Of a DNA stretch of 55,749 bases, positions 7,858 to 16,216 are shown one piece after another. A program made the position numbers and the translations under genes. The notes under the pieces were generated by a model. The model worked only from the letters and a program-made list of their open reading frames with translations, searched no databases and was not told the origin of the DNA. Every line of letters begins with the position of its first letter. The stretch's first letter is position 1. This DNA is from Anaerolineae bacterium (GTDB taxonomy: Bacteria > Chloroflexota > Anaerolineae > Aggregatilineales > Phototrophicaceae): positions 1 to 55,749 of the forward strand of contig JAJDXR010000003.1 in the NCBI GenBank assembly GCA_022823165.1. The letters are read 5' to 3'.

Positions 7858-8688
7858 ATGGCCCGCAGCCGGACGGAAACAGTCATACTCTACGCGGTGG
7901 TCATCAGCGTCATTGTTATTTTGGTGTTCCCGCTCTACTGGATGTTTAATACATCGCTGGCGCCTTCTACGCAATTACGCCGCTTCCCGCCGGTATTTAT
8001 ACAGCCGGAGCCGACATTCGCCGCTTACGAGCGCATCTTCAACGAGCGCCCGGTTGGCCTTTGGCTGCGGAATTCGGCCCTTGTCGCCCTGGCGTCCACC
8101 GCGCTGTCTATGTTCGTCAGCATCCTGGCTGGTTACAGCATCTCGCGGATTCGGGCGCGCGGCTCGCAGGCGATCGGGCTCTTCTTCTTGATGAGCCGGA
8201 TGCTGCCCAGCACACTCATCATCATTCCGCTCTTCGTCAGCTTTCGCCAATTCCAGCTCATCGGCGACTTGAAGTCGCTGGTCCTGGCTCATGCCACCTT
8301 CATCACGCCTTTCGCCGTCTGGATGCTCAAGGGCTATTTCGACACCATCCCCTCGGAGCTTGAAGACGCGGCTATGATCGACGGCTGCACGCCGCTTAGC
8401 GCGCTGCTGCGCGTCGTCTTGCCACTCTCGGCGCCGGGCCTGGCGGCGACCACGCTCTATGGTTTTGTGCTGTCCTGGAATGATTTTGTCTTCGCGCGGA
8501 CATTTCTGGTGGCCAATCAAGACGCCTGGACGGTCAATGTCGGGGTGGCGTCGCTGAAGGGCGAGTACTTGACCGAGTGGAACGAAATCATGGCCGGCTC
8601 GCTGATCGCCATGCTGCCAATCGTGCTGGCATACCTCTTCCTGGAGCGCTTCCTGGTCAGCGGCTTGACGGCTGGCTCGTCCAAATAA
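7858..8688 (+). CDS. Sugar ABC transporter permease, MalG type
   Basis: A 276-residue inner-membrane protein with about six helices and the EAA loop ELEDAAMIDGCTPLSALLRV followed by VLPLSAPGL. The C-terminal LERFLVSGLTAGSSK is the standard MalG-type tail; compare the decapitated remnant at 2919-3170. It starts 15 bases after the MalF-type gene and is presumably translated from the same message. The operon appears to end here. Confidence 0.9.
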   Translation: MARSRTETVILYAVVISVIVILVFPLYWMFNTSLAPSTQLRRFPPVFIQPEPTFAAYERIFNERPVGLWLRNSALVALASTALSMFVSILAGYSISRIRARGSQAIGLFFLMSRMLPSTLIIIPLFVSFRQFQLIGDLKSLVLAHATFITPFAVWMLKGYFDTIPSELEDAAMIDGCTPLSALLRVVLPLSAPGLAATTLYGFVLSWNDFVFARTFLVANQDAWTVNVGVASLKGEYLTEWNEIMAGSLIAMLPIVLAYLFLERFLVSGLTAGSSK

Positions 8689-8716
8689 ACAGCGGCGAGC
8701 GCTTTGCCGTCTGTAC

Positions 8717-8809
8717 TTACTGGCTGCCGATGCCTGCCAGTTGACTGCTGACATCGTAGAGTTTTTTCGCCAGCGCTTCATCGCGCGCGTTTGGGCTGGG
8801 TGAAGACAT
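8717..8809 (-). pseudogene. C-terminal remnant of a short-chain dehydrogenase
   Basis: An open frame of 30 residues ending LAKKLYDVSSQLAGIGSQ-stop. The pattern ARDEALAKKLYDVSSQLAG resembles the C-terminal tail of retinol-dehydrogenase-like SDRs, which end in a 'LA-+LW-LSE-L-G' helix. Nothing of the Rossmann core is found beside it. It is probably the leftover of a deleted gene; the short length limits confidence. Confidence 0.35.
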
Positions 8810-8865
8810 GGGCCAGCCGCCCGCCCGGCGCTCGCGATTATTGATGGGAAATCCTTAGAAATCGT

Positions 8866-8886
8866 GGGCGAGCCACCGGCTCGCCC
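8866..8886. repeat. GGGCG palindromic repeat, copy 1
   Basis: GGGCGAGCC, loop ACC, GGCTCGCCC: a perfect 9-bp stem with a 3-base loop. It is a member of the dispersed intergenic palindrome family also found at 11832-11896, 13843-13863, 23871-23890 and 45802-45864. Confidence 0.75.
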
Positions 8887-8988
8887 CTGCATCCATTCGA
8901 GTATTCTGGCATTTCTTTCTTGCTGCCGCGATTGAAAACAACGCCAAGCATAAAAATATCTCTGTGCCGGCGGCAGTGTCTACGCGCC

Positions 8989-9010
8989 CTTCTGTGTCTC
9001 TGTGGTGAAT
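8989..9010. repeat. CTCTGTGTCTCTGTGG-type dispersed repeat, copy 1
   Basis: CTTCTGTGTCTCTGTGGTGA belongs to a short non-coding repeat family with copies at 13763-13793, 16161-16197 and 23692-23719, all outside genes or just upstream of a start. Confidence 0.5.
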
Positions 9011-9078
9011 CAACCTGTGCCAAGCTCGGCATTCAGGAAATATCCACCAAGATAGACACTCCCCTCGATTGGGAAAAT

Positions 9079-9107
9079 TTGACACGAGAATGATCAGCAG
9101 CTAAAAT
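9079..9107 (+). promoter_or_regulatory. Promoter of the GntR regulator gene
   Basis: TTGACA (9079-9084), a 17-base spacer and TAAAAT (9102-9107). The predicted start is near 9114, inside the adjoining palindrome. Confidence 0.7.
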
Positions 9108-9118
9108 TGGTAACACCA
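9108..9118. promoter_or_regulatory. FadR-type operator at the transcription start
   Basis: TGGTAACACCA is a palindrome of form TGGTnnnACCA, fitting the TnGTnnnACnA consensus known for FadR-subfamily GntR regulators. It abuts the -10 element, where a bound repressor would block initiation, so autoregulation is likely. Confidence 0.6.
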
Positions 9119-9153
9119 CTGACCAATCAGTTGTGGTCGCAGAGGAGACTGCC

Positions 9154-9912
9154 GTGAAAGTCACGTCACCGCGCATCTCCGGCTTGAAGACAATTGAAAA
9201 GCCCTCGGTCAAAGACCAGACCCTCGAGCAGTTGAAGAATTACATATTGTCCGGCGCCATCCCGCTGGGCGAGCGCCTGCCGTCTGAGCGCGCGTTGTCG
9301 GAGGCTCTGGGCGTCGGCCGCTACAGTGTGCGCGAGGCGCTCAAGGTGCTGGAGGCGGTCGGCTTGGTGGAATCGCGCATTGGCGACGGCACCTTCCTCA
9401 CCACCAATACCGGCGTCAGCTTCGGGCGGATTCTCGGGCTGAGCCTGGCCACCTGGGGCGGCACCATCATGGAGCTGCTCGACGCGCGCAAGATGATAGA
9501 AGTCGAAGCGGCGCGCGCGGCGGCTCAACGCGCGGCGCCGGCCGAGATCGCAGCCATTGAAATGGAGCTGCGCGCCATGCACGCCAATATGGACCGCGTG
9601 GGCGACTATCTAATCGCCGATTTCAACTTTCACCGGCGCATCGGCGCAGCCAGCCACAACGCCATCATCAGCCAATTCGTGGTTAACGTGATTGACCTGC
9701 TGGAAGAAGTCCTGAAAGAAACACATTCCGACAGCTTGCCGGCGCTGGCTGAGGGCGGCGGCACCCACCGGGCGATCTTCAAGGCCATCGCGCGCGGCGA
9801 TGCCGATGCCGCCGCCGAACTAATGCGCGATCATATTCAATTCAGCAGCGAAGTCTGGCAGACCGTGATTTCGCTGACCGCCGAGCCAAATGACGGGAGA
9901 TCCGCTACTTGA
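9154..9912 (+). CDS. GntR-family regulator, FadR subfamily (FCD domain)
   Basis: A 252-residue transcription factor. The winged HTH covers about residues 20-90 (LPSERALSEALGVGRYSVREALKVLE is the core) and a helical FCD ligand/metal-binding domain follows at about 100-230, with His residues in FHRRIG and GTHRAIF. The GTG at 9154 was chosen because AGAGGAG lies 7 bases upstream; an earlier in-frame GTG at 9133 lacks such a site. It precedes a Tat-exported binding protein and two permeases in the same direction, and probably controls them in response to a sugar acid or related ligand, as FCD regulators often do. An operator overlaps its own promoter. Confidence 0.85.
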   Translation: MKVTSPRISGLKTIEKPSVKDQTLEQLKNYILSGAIPLGERLPSERALSEALGVGRYSVREALKVLEAVGLVESRIGDGTFLTTNTGVSFGRILGLSLATWGGTIMELLDARKMIEVEAARAAAQRAAPAEIAAIEMELRAMHANMDRVGDYLIADFNFHRRIGAASHNAIISQFVVNVIDLLEEVLKETHSDSLPALAEGGGTHRAIFKAIARGDADAAAELMRDHIQFSSEVWQTVISLTAEPNDGRSAT

Positions 9913-10006
9913 TCGACATCATCGGCTGCGGAGAGTCAAAGGAGGTGGCTACTGAGCAATCTACTCCCACAATCGCTAACGGCAATGAATTATTCTAGGA
10001 GCCAGC

Positions 10007-11794
10007 ATGAACAAGAAATTCCCTTATGAAACATCGGACTTGAAGCCCTCGCGCAGGGACTTCTTGCGTTTGAGCGGCGCGGGCATGGCGGCTGTGATGA
10101 TGGCGCGCTATGGCCTTCCGCCCGCCTTCGCCCAAGGTATGGACGGCATTCCGGCGGAGCTGCAACCCGGCAGCCCCAATAATCCCCGCGGCTGGGCGAC
10201 AACCCTGCCGCCTATCCCGGACGGCATGCCCGTCGATCCGCCCGTGACCATCACCGGCAGCCGGCGCGGACCCTGGGAATTCGCTGATGGCGATGATATC
10301 GAAAACTCGCCCTTCACCCGGCTCAACGCCGCCGTGACCGGCATCAACTGGAAGCTGGCTTTCAGCTGGACCGACAACGAAGAAGAAGTATTGCAGAAAT
10401 ACAACCTGGCCATCGCCAGCAACGAGCTGCCGGACTTCATGGAGACTGTGCCCCTGCAGATCTACGCCGAGCTGCTGGAAAACGACTTGCTGGAGGATAT
10501 CACTGATGTATTCGATGAAGTCGCGCATCCGCTCTGGCTGAAGGACGCCATGAGCTTCGGCAATGGCGCGGCCTGGCAATACGCCGAAGTCAACGGGCGC
10601 AAGATGGGTTTGCCTTACATCGAGCAGGCGGCGCAGAATGACAAGCTGCTCTGGATCCGCCAGGATTGGCTGGACGCGGTTGGCATGAGCGCGCCCACAA
10701 CGGTCGACGAACTGTACGCGGCGGCCAAGGCCTTTGTTGAAGCCGATCTGGGTCAAGGCGGCGCGGGCAGTACCATCGGCATCGCCGCCGCCAACAATTT
10801 CGTCACCTGGTACAGCTCGCTGGATCCGATCTTCGGCGCTTGGGGCGTCATGCCCGGCTACTGGACGCCGAATGAGGGCGGCGACCTGCAATACAACAGC
10901 GTCCTGCCACAAACGAAGGAAGTGTTGGCGCTGCTGCGGCAATGGTATGCCGAGGGTATCTTCGCCCAGGACTTCTTCACGCTGCGTCCGCCGCAGACGG
11001 CTTTTGGGCAGATCGGCGGCAATACCTGCGGCATCACCATGTCGCCAGCTTTTGCCGCGCTCTTTGGCCTGCCCGACAGCGTTACCAATGACCCCAGCGC
11101 CCGCTGGACCTGGGCTGATATCCCGGCTGGACCCACCGGCATCAAGAAAAAAGCCTGGAGCAACCCCGTCGTCGACAGCGTCTTCTGCTTCCGCAAAGGC
11201 TTCGAGCATGTCGATCTCGTGCTCAAGCAGATTGGCTGGTGGGCGGAATTGCTGCAAAATCCGGAAAATCGCTTCCACGGCTTTGAAGGCACGGATTACT
11301 TCTGGACCAACGAGGCTGGCGACCTTGATTCCATGGGCACTGAGCTCGACCTGGCTTCCGGCTATGATGGCACCAAGCATATTTGGGGACCGCCTGGCAC
11401 CAACGGCGGCGCCCGCACCGACCCGCGCCACGAAACCAACTGGATCAAGCATCGCCGCGAAGTCTGGGCGAATGCGCCAGCGGAGGAGCGGGATGCCATG
11501 ATGGACGCCTTCCTGGGCGGCGACGAACTCTCGGTCATGTGGGACAACGCCAATGTCTTCGCGGTCGATCGCTGGGAAGCGGATGGCATTCGCAATCACT
11601 TCACGACCTTCCCCACCCGCACGATGGAACGCGCTGGCGCCTCGCTGGATGGTTTGGAAGCCGAGACCTTCGTGAATATCGTCACCGGGCAAGCCTCGTT
11701 GGACGACTTTGACACCTTCGTCGACGATTGGCGCGCCGGCGGCGGCGACCGCATCACGGGCGAAGTCAACGATTGGTGGCACGGGCAAATGTAG
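10007..11794 (+). CDS. Extracellular solute-binding protein with Tat signal (LipO/YtcQ type)
   Basis: A 595-residue binding protein. The N-terminus has a twin-arginine motif SRRDFLRLSG (residues 15-24), a short hydrophobic stretch and an AFAQG cleavage site near 44, so export in a folded state through Tat is predicted. The length and internal motifs match the large family 1 binding proteins that work with LplB/LplC-type permeases, which are the next two genes. TAGGAGCC upstream of the ATG serves as ribosome site. The ligand is probably an oligosaccharide: a GH42 beta-galactosidase is encoded in the same cluster. The gap to the first permease holds a double palindrome. Confidence 0.88.
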   Translation: MNKKFPYETSDLKPSRRDFLRLSGAGMAAVMMARYGLPPAFAQGMDGIPAELQPGSPNNPRGWATTLPPIPDGMPVDPPVTITGSRRGPWEFADGDDIENSPFTRLNAAVTGINWKLAFSWTDNEEEVLQKYNLAIASNELPDFMETVPLQIYAELLENDLLEDITDVFDEVAHPLWLKDAMSFGNGAAWQYAEVNGRKMGLPYIEQAAQNDKLLWIRQDWLDAVGMSAPTTVDELYAAAKAFVEADLGQGGAGSTIGIAAANNFVTWYSSLDPIFGAWGVMPGYWTPNEGGDLQYNSVLPQTKEVLALLRQWYAEGIFAQDFFTLRPPQTAFGQIGGNTCGITMSPAFAALFGLPDSVTNDPSARWTWADIPAGPTGIKKKAWSNPVVDSVFCFRKGFEHVDLVLKQIGWWAELLQNPENRFHGFEGTDYFWTNEAGDLDSMGTELDLASGYDGTKHIWGPPGTNGGARTDPRHETNWIKHRREVWANAPAEERDAMMDAFLGGDELSVMWDNANVFAVDRWEADGIRNHFTTFPTRTMERAGASLDGLEAETFVNIVTGQASLDDFDTFVDDWRAGGGDRITGEVNDWWHGQM

Positions 11795-11831
11795 CATGTT
11801 GGCGCCCCCACGCCGCAGTAAGGTATGGCAG

Positions 11832-11896
11832 GGGCGACCCGATGGGTCGCCCGCAGACACGCATTGAGCGAACACGGGCGACTCGCAGAGTCGCCC
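11832..11896. repeat. GGGCG palindromic repeat pair, copy 2
   Basis: Two hairpins face each other. GGGCGACCC-GAT-GGGTCGCCC lies at 11832-11852 and GGGCGACTC-GCA-GAGTCGCCC at 11876-11896, and the pair is bounded by AGG...CCT. It sits between the binding-protein and permease genes, where it may act as an mRNA 3' stabiliser. Confidence 0.8.
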
Positions 11897-11951
11897 CTAG
11901 GCCCAGCGCTGCGCTGGCTAGCTGGTTTATAGACGTGACAAAAGCAGCCGA

Positions 11952-12851
11952 ATGACCTTCAAACAGTACATACGGCGCGCCTGGCCCCTGTACGTCATGC
12001 TCATCCCGGGCGTCGTCTTTGTGCTGCTCTTCCGCTACTACCCCATGTACGGCATCGTCATCGCCTTTCAAGACTTTAGCCCGGCCAAGGGTTTCTTCAA
12101 TTCGCCCTGGATCGGTTGGGAAAACTTCGAGTTCTTCTTCTCCCTGCCGGATTTCGGGCGTACTTTTGGCAATACGCTTTTCATCGCCATAGCGAAAATC
12201 GTCGCCGACCAGATCGGAGCGATCATCCTGGCGCTGCTGTTGAACGAGGCGCGCGTTCTGCTCTTCCGCCGCAGCATCCAGACCTTGATCTACCTGCCGT
12301 ATTTTCTGTCCTGGATCGTGTTGGGCGGCATTTTGCTGGATGTCCTCGCGCCCCATGGCATTCTCAATCAGGCGATTGGCAACTTCGGCATCAAGCCCCA
12401 GCTCTTCCTGGGCAGCAACGATTGGTTCCGCGGCACGATAATCCTGTCGGGATTTTGGAAGAATGTGGGTTTTTCAACCATCATCTACCTGGCGGCGCTA
12501 ACGGCGATTAACCCGGTCCTGCACGAAGCGGCCGCCATTGACGGCGCGGGGCGTTTGCGCCGCATCTGGCATATTACCTTGCCCGGCATACGCCCGACCA
12601 TCGTGCTGCTGGCGGCGCTAAGCCTGGGCGATGTCCTGGAAGCCGGCTTCGAGCAGATTCTGACGCTCTACAGCCCGGCCGTCTATCGCACCGGCGACAT
12701 CATCGATACCTACGTCTACCGCGTGGGTTTGGTCTCGGCGCAATACAGCCTGGCGGGCGCGGTGGGCTTGTTCAAGTCCTTCATCGGCTTTTTCTTGATC
12801 GTACTATCCTACTGGCTGGCGGATCGCTATGCCGGCTATCGCATTTTGTAG
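11952..12851 (+). CDS. ABC transporter permease, LplB type
   Basis: A 299-residue inner-membrane permease. It starts with WPLYVMLIPGVVFVLLFRYYPMYG-like sequence and FQDFSPAKGF, the hallmark of LplB/YteP permeases. The EAA loop is LHEAAAIDGAGRLRRIWHIT followed by LPGI. About six membrane helices. It works with the Tat-exported binding protein upstream and the LplC-type permease 10 bases downstream. No ATPase gene is linked. The start codon follows a poor ribosome site, consistent with lower expression than the binding protein. Confidence 0.9.
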   Translation: MTFKQYIRRAWPLYVMLIPGVVFVLLFRYYPMYGIVIAFQDFSPAKGFFNSPWIGWENFEFFFSLPDFGRTFGNTLFIAIAKIVADQIGAIILALLLNEARVLLFRRSIQTLIYLPYFLSWIVLGGILLDVLAPHGILNQAIGNFGIKPQLFLGSNDWFRGTIILSGFWKNVGFSTIIYLAALTAINPVLHEAAAIDGAGRLRRIWHITLPGIRPTIVLLAALSLGDVLEAGFEQILTLYSPAVYRTGDIIDTYVYRVGLVSAQYSLAGAVGLFKSFIGFFLIVLSYWLADRYAGYRIL

Positions 12852-12861
12852 AGCCTGCCCG

Positions 12862-13743
12862 ATGATCCGCGAAAGCAGCCGTTTCAGCCGTTTGTTTGAC
12901 AGCCTCAATTATGTCTTTCTGACCGCCTTCGCTCTGCTCTGTCTGGCGCCGATGGTGCATATCTTCGCCGTCTCCTTGAGCGGACGCGCGCCAGCCACCG
13001 CCGGCTTCGTCTCCTTCTTCCCCATCGACTTTACCTTGGAGAATTACAACGAGGTGATGGGTTCGCGCACATTCCTGCGATCATTCAACATCTCGGTAAT
13101 TCGCGTTCTCACCGGCACGAGCCTGAATATGGCGCTGATTATTCTGACAGCCTACCCCCTGTCGAAGACGCCGCGGGCTTTCAAAGGTCGGACGCTATTC
13201 ATCTGGTTCTTCGTCTTCGCCATGCTCTTCCACGGCGGTTTGATTCCAACATTCCTGGTTGTGCGCAGTCTGGGCTTGCTGAACACTTTGGGCGCGCTGA
13301 TCCTGCCCAACGCCTTGCCCATCTTCAGCATGATCCTGATGATGAACTTCTTCCGCAATGTGCCCAAGGAGTTGGAAGAATCAGCGCTGATTGACGGCGC
13401 GTCGCACTGGCGCGTACTCTGGCATATCTACCTGCCGCTGTCGCTGCCCGCCATCGCCACCTTGACGCTCCTGTCCGCCGTCAACCACTGGAACGCCTGG
13501 TTCGACGCGCTGATATATATGACTGACACCGCCAATTATCCCATGCAGACCTATTTGCGTTCGGTAGTGGTGGAGCTGGATTTGACCAATGTGGGTATCG
13601 ACCCGCGCGACTTGCAGCGCCTCTCCGACCGCGCCATCCGCGGCGCGCAGATCATCGTGGCGACCGTGCCCATCCTGGTGGTCTATCCCTTCCTGCAGCG
13701 TTATTTTATCTCGGGCATCAGGCTCGGCGCAGTAAAGGAGTAG
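12862..13743 (+). CDS. ABC transporter permease, LplC type
   Basis: A 293-residue inner-membrane permease. The EAA loop is ELEESALIDGASHWRVLWHI followed by YLPLSLPAI, and the tail is FLQRYFISGIRLGAVKE, as in LplC/YtcP proteins. LNHWNAWF-like sequence before the last helices is also typical (here VNHWNAWFDALIYM). The ATG at 12862 is preferred over an upstream in-frame start inside the previous gene. It completes the importer begun at 10007. Confidence 0.9.
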   Translation: MIRESSRFSRLFDSLNYVFLTAFALLCLAPMVHIFAVSLSGRAPATAGFVSFFPIDFTLENYNEVMGSRTFLRSFNISVIRVLTGTSLNMALIILTAYPLSKTPRAFKGRTLFIWFFVFAMLFHGGLIPTFLVVRSLGLLNTLGALILPNALPIFSMILMMNFFRNVPKELEESALIDGASHWRVLWHIYLPLSLPAIATLTLLSAVNHWNAWFDALIYMTDTANYPMQTYLRSVVVELDLTNVGIDPRDLQRLSDRAIRGAQIIVATVPILVVYPFLQRYFISGIRLGAVKE

Positions 13744-13762
13744 TTGCCGTGCTCAACAGCAT

Positions 13763-13793
13763 TTGCCACAGATCCACAGATGCGCAGAGAACC
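13763..13793. repeat. CTCTGTGTCTCTGTGG-type dispersed repeat, copy 2 (reverse)
   Basis: TTGCCACAGATCCACAGATG followed by CGCAGAG is the reverse orientation of the family at 8989 and 16161. Confidence 0.45.
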
Positions 13794-13842
13794 AAACAAA
13801 TGACATTTTGCGTCGGCGAACTCCAACCGAGGCGCGTTGCAG

Positions 13843-13863
13843 GGGAGACCCGGTGGGTCGCCC
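13843..13863. repeat. GGGCG palindromic repeat, copy 3 (imperfect)
   Basis: GGGAGACCC, loop GGT, GGGTCGCCC: one mismatch in the 9-bp stem. It sits in the 205-base gap before the GH42 gene, which otherwise shows no open frame of interest. Confidence 0.65.
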
Positions 13864-13948
13864 GCGAAAAAAAATCTGAGACCGCGCGTCGAGAGATGGC
13901 TCATTCTCGCTTTACTGTCTCAGCAGATAGAAACGGGGGTAGCGCCCT

Positions 13949-16150
13949 GTGACCCTCCAACCCGTATTCGGCGCTGGCGTCTTCCCCTTCGGTACGCATG
14001 TCTACCGCGAGCCCTGCCTGGACCTGGACGGTGTTCTGCGCGATCTGCCGCTGCTGAAGCGCTACGGCTTTAACATGATCAAGATTCAGGAGCACTGGTC
14101 GGCCGACGAGAGCAGCGAAGGCGTCTACGATTTCACGCGCGTCGAGCAGGTGGCGCGGCGCGCCGACGAACTGGACCTGGGCGTCTACCTCGGCTTGACC
14201 ATGGAGCAGGCGCCGGCCTGGATCTGGCGCAAATTCCCCGATTGCCACTTCGTCTATAGCGACGGCCGCCGGCACAATCAGCCCGCCCAATACACCATCC
14301 CAATGGACGGCAAGCCCGGTCCCTGCTGGGATCATCCCGGCCTGCGCGCGGCGGCGGAGCGCTTCATCGCCGAGCTGGCGCGGACGCTCGGGCAATACAA
14401 AAACATCTGGGCCTGGAATACCTTTCAGGAGATCGGCTTCTGGCCCAATACCGCGGGTAAGCTGGGCTTCTGCTATTGCCCGCATACGCTGGCGCGCTTC
14501 CGCGAATGGCTGCGTGGCAAGTACGGTACGCTGGCGGCGCTGAACGCGACCTGGCGGATCAATTACGCCGACTGGGATGAGGTTGAGCCGCCGCGCCGCG
14601 AAGAGCCGCTGGCGCCTTTCATCGACTGGCGCTACTTCATGGACGATGTCACTATGGCGCGGCAGCTGGCGTTTAAGACAAAAGCCCTGCGAGAGAACGA
14701 CCCCTACAAGCGGCCCGTCTTCAGCCACGCCGATACGCCGCGAATCGGCTCGGGCGCGGAGTGGTCCTGGGCGCGGGCAGGCGATTTCTTCGGCGCCAGC
14801 AACTACCCCAAATGGAACAACGGCCATCCCTGGGACGATCCGATTGAAAGCGAAGACGAGGCGCTGCGTTACGAAATCTGGGAAGAGATGATGCTCTGCA
14901 CCGATCTGGCGCGCGGCAATAACGGGCGCGGCCGGGCGCTCTGGGGCGCCGAATTCCAGGGCGGGCCCATCTCGACCTCGCTGCACTACGGTCGTATGCC
15001 GACGCCGAATGACCTGCGCGTCTGGATGCTGGCCGGGCTGGCTTGCGGCATGACCGGCATCAGCTTTTGGAATCACCGCGTCGAGCGCTTTTGGAAGGAA
15101 GGCAACGGCTTTGGCTTGCTCGACCCCCAGGGCGACAGCACTGAGCGCATGACAGCGGCCAGCCGCATCGGAGCGGCCATTCAGCGGCACGGCGAATTCT
15201 TCTCTCAGTCGCAGCCACCGCGCGCGCCGGTGGCGCTGCTCGTGAACGAAGACCTCTACCACTTCTTCCAAGCCTGCAACGGCGATGTCATCCAGCACTA
15301 CCGCTATAATATGCGCGGCTGGTACGCGCGGCTGTGGCGCCTGGGCATCGCGGCCGACTTTCTTGATGCGCATCAGGTCGCCGCCGGCGAGCTGTCGCAC
15401 TACCAGGCGGCTATCCTCACCATGCCGCTCAGCCTGGATGCCGAGTACTTCAATCACCTGGTCGCCTTCGCGGAAGCCGGCGGCGCGCTGATCGCCGAAG
15501 CCTGCCCGGGCCGCTGGGACAAATACGGCTGGACAACCCTGACGCAGTTGGTCTCGGGTGGCGAGGAATTTTTCGGCGCGCAGCATCAAGACCTGGTGAT
15601 GGTCCAGGAGCCGGGTGGCGGCTCGCGCTGGATGCCTGAGGAGCGCCGCTTCGGCGAGTTTGATGCGCCGGCGACCCTGACAGGCTGTGGTCCCTTCGCC
15701 GACATGCAGGTGCGAGCCAACTTCTATCGGCAGAGCCTACGCCCAACGACGGGCGACGCCATCTTGCGGCACGGGTCGGATGTGCTCGCCGTGCTCAACC
15801 GGGTCGGGGCGGGCCAGAGCGCCTTGATCGGCAGCTTCCTGGGCTTCAGCGCGCTAGCCTATCGCGACTACGACGCCGCGGGCGACCGCTTTGTCGAAGC
15901 GCTGCTGGCGACGGCCGGCGTCGCTCCCGACCGCTGTGGCGCGCTGCTGCGCCGCCGCCGCGTCCTGGACGATCGCCAAGCCTGGTTCCTGGTAAATCCG
16001 GGTCCGGTGCCGGCCACGGAAACCATCAACACAGCCGGCTATTCAGACTTGGCCGATCTGCTGGGCGACTGCCTGGTCAGCCAATCACAAGACGAGATTA
16101 CCGTACGTGTGGCGGGCGCAAATCTGGCTTGCCTGCTGCTCTCGCCGTGA
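13949..16150 (+). CDS. Glycoside hydrolase family 42 beta-galactosidase
   Basis: A 733-residue enzyme without a signal peptide, so probably cytoplasmic. The TIM-barrel domain (about 1-390) has the acid/base Glu161 in AWNTFQEIGFW and the nucleophile Glu335 in LWGAEFQGGP. A glutamine-amidotransferase-like trimerisation domain (about 405-610, starting APVALLVNEDLYHFF) and a C-terminal beta domain follow. Length is in the usual 650-750 range. The acid/base motif NTFQE differs from the common DNE, suggesting a specificity outside lactose. The GTG start follows CGGGGGTAGC. It hydrolyses beta-galactosides or related glycosides, presumably those imported by the preceding transporter. Confidence 0.88.
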   Translation: MTLQPVFGAGVFPFGTHVYREPCLDLDGVLRDLPLLKRYGFNMIKIQEHWSADESSEGVYDFTRVEQVARRADELDLGVYLGLTMEQAPAWIWRKFPDCHFVYSDGRRHNQPAQYTIPMDGKPGPCWDHPGLRAAAERFIAELARTLGQYKNIWAWNTFQEIGFWPNTAGKLGFCYCPHTLARFREWLRGKYGTLAALNATWRINYADWDEVEPPRREEPLAPFIDWRYFMDDVTMARQLAFKTKALRENDPYKRPVFSHADTPRIGSGAEWSWARAGDFFGASNYPKWNNGHPWDDPIESEDEALRYEIWEEMMLCTDLARGNNGRGRALWGAEFQGGPISTSLHYGRMPTPNDLRVWMLAGLACGMTGISFWNHRVERFWKEGNGFGLLDPQGDSTERMTAASRIGAAIQRHGEFFSQSQPPRAPVALLVNEDLYHFFQACNGDVIQHYRYNMRGWYARLWRLGIAADFLDAHQVAAGELSHYQAAILTMPLSLDAEYFNHLVAFAEAGGALIAEACPGRWDKYGWTTLTQLVSGGEEFFGAQHQDLVMVQEPGGGSRWMPEERRFGEFDAPATLTGCGPFADMQVRANFYRQSLRPTTGDAILRHGSDVLAVLNRVGAGQSALIGSFLGFSALAYRDYDAAGDRFVEALLATAGVAPDRCGALLRRRRVLDDRQAWFLVNPGPVPATETINTAGYSDLADLLGDCLVSQSQDEITVRVAGANLACLLLSP

Positions 16151-16160
16151 ACTAGAATTT

Positions 16161-16197
16161 GTCTTTCTCTGTGTCTCTGCGCCTCTGTGGCCAAATA
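16161..16197. repeat. CTCTGTGTCTCTGTGG-type dispersed repeat, copy 3
   Basis: TTTCTCTGTGTCTCTGCGCC followed by TCTGTGGCC lies between the GH42 gene and the enolase-superfamily gene. It is the longest copy in the window. Confidence 0.5.
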
Positions 16198-16216
16198 AGA
16201 ATAAACAGGACATATC

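Noticed and set aside
9938..10000. Leader peptide after an AAAGGAGG site upstream of the Tat-exported binding protein
   Set aside because: The only start (GTG) overlaps the ribosome site itself, and the peptide has no regulatory codons or hairpin after it.
9995..11875. Minus-strand open frame of 626 codons opposite the Tat-exported binding protein
   Set aside because: Composition is that of a shadow frame and it covers a clear binding protein exactly.
13901..15589. Long minus-strand open frame (562 codons) opposite the GH42 gene
   Set aside because: It is the antisense shadow of a GC-rich gene with no recognisable motif; the plus-strand frame has the catalytic residues of GH42.
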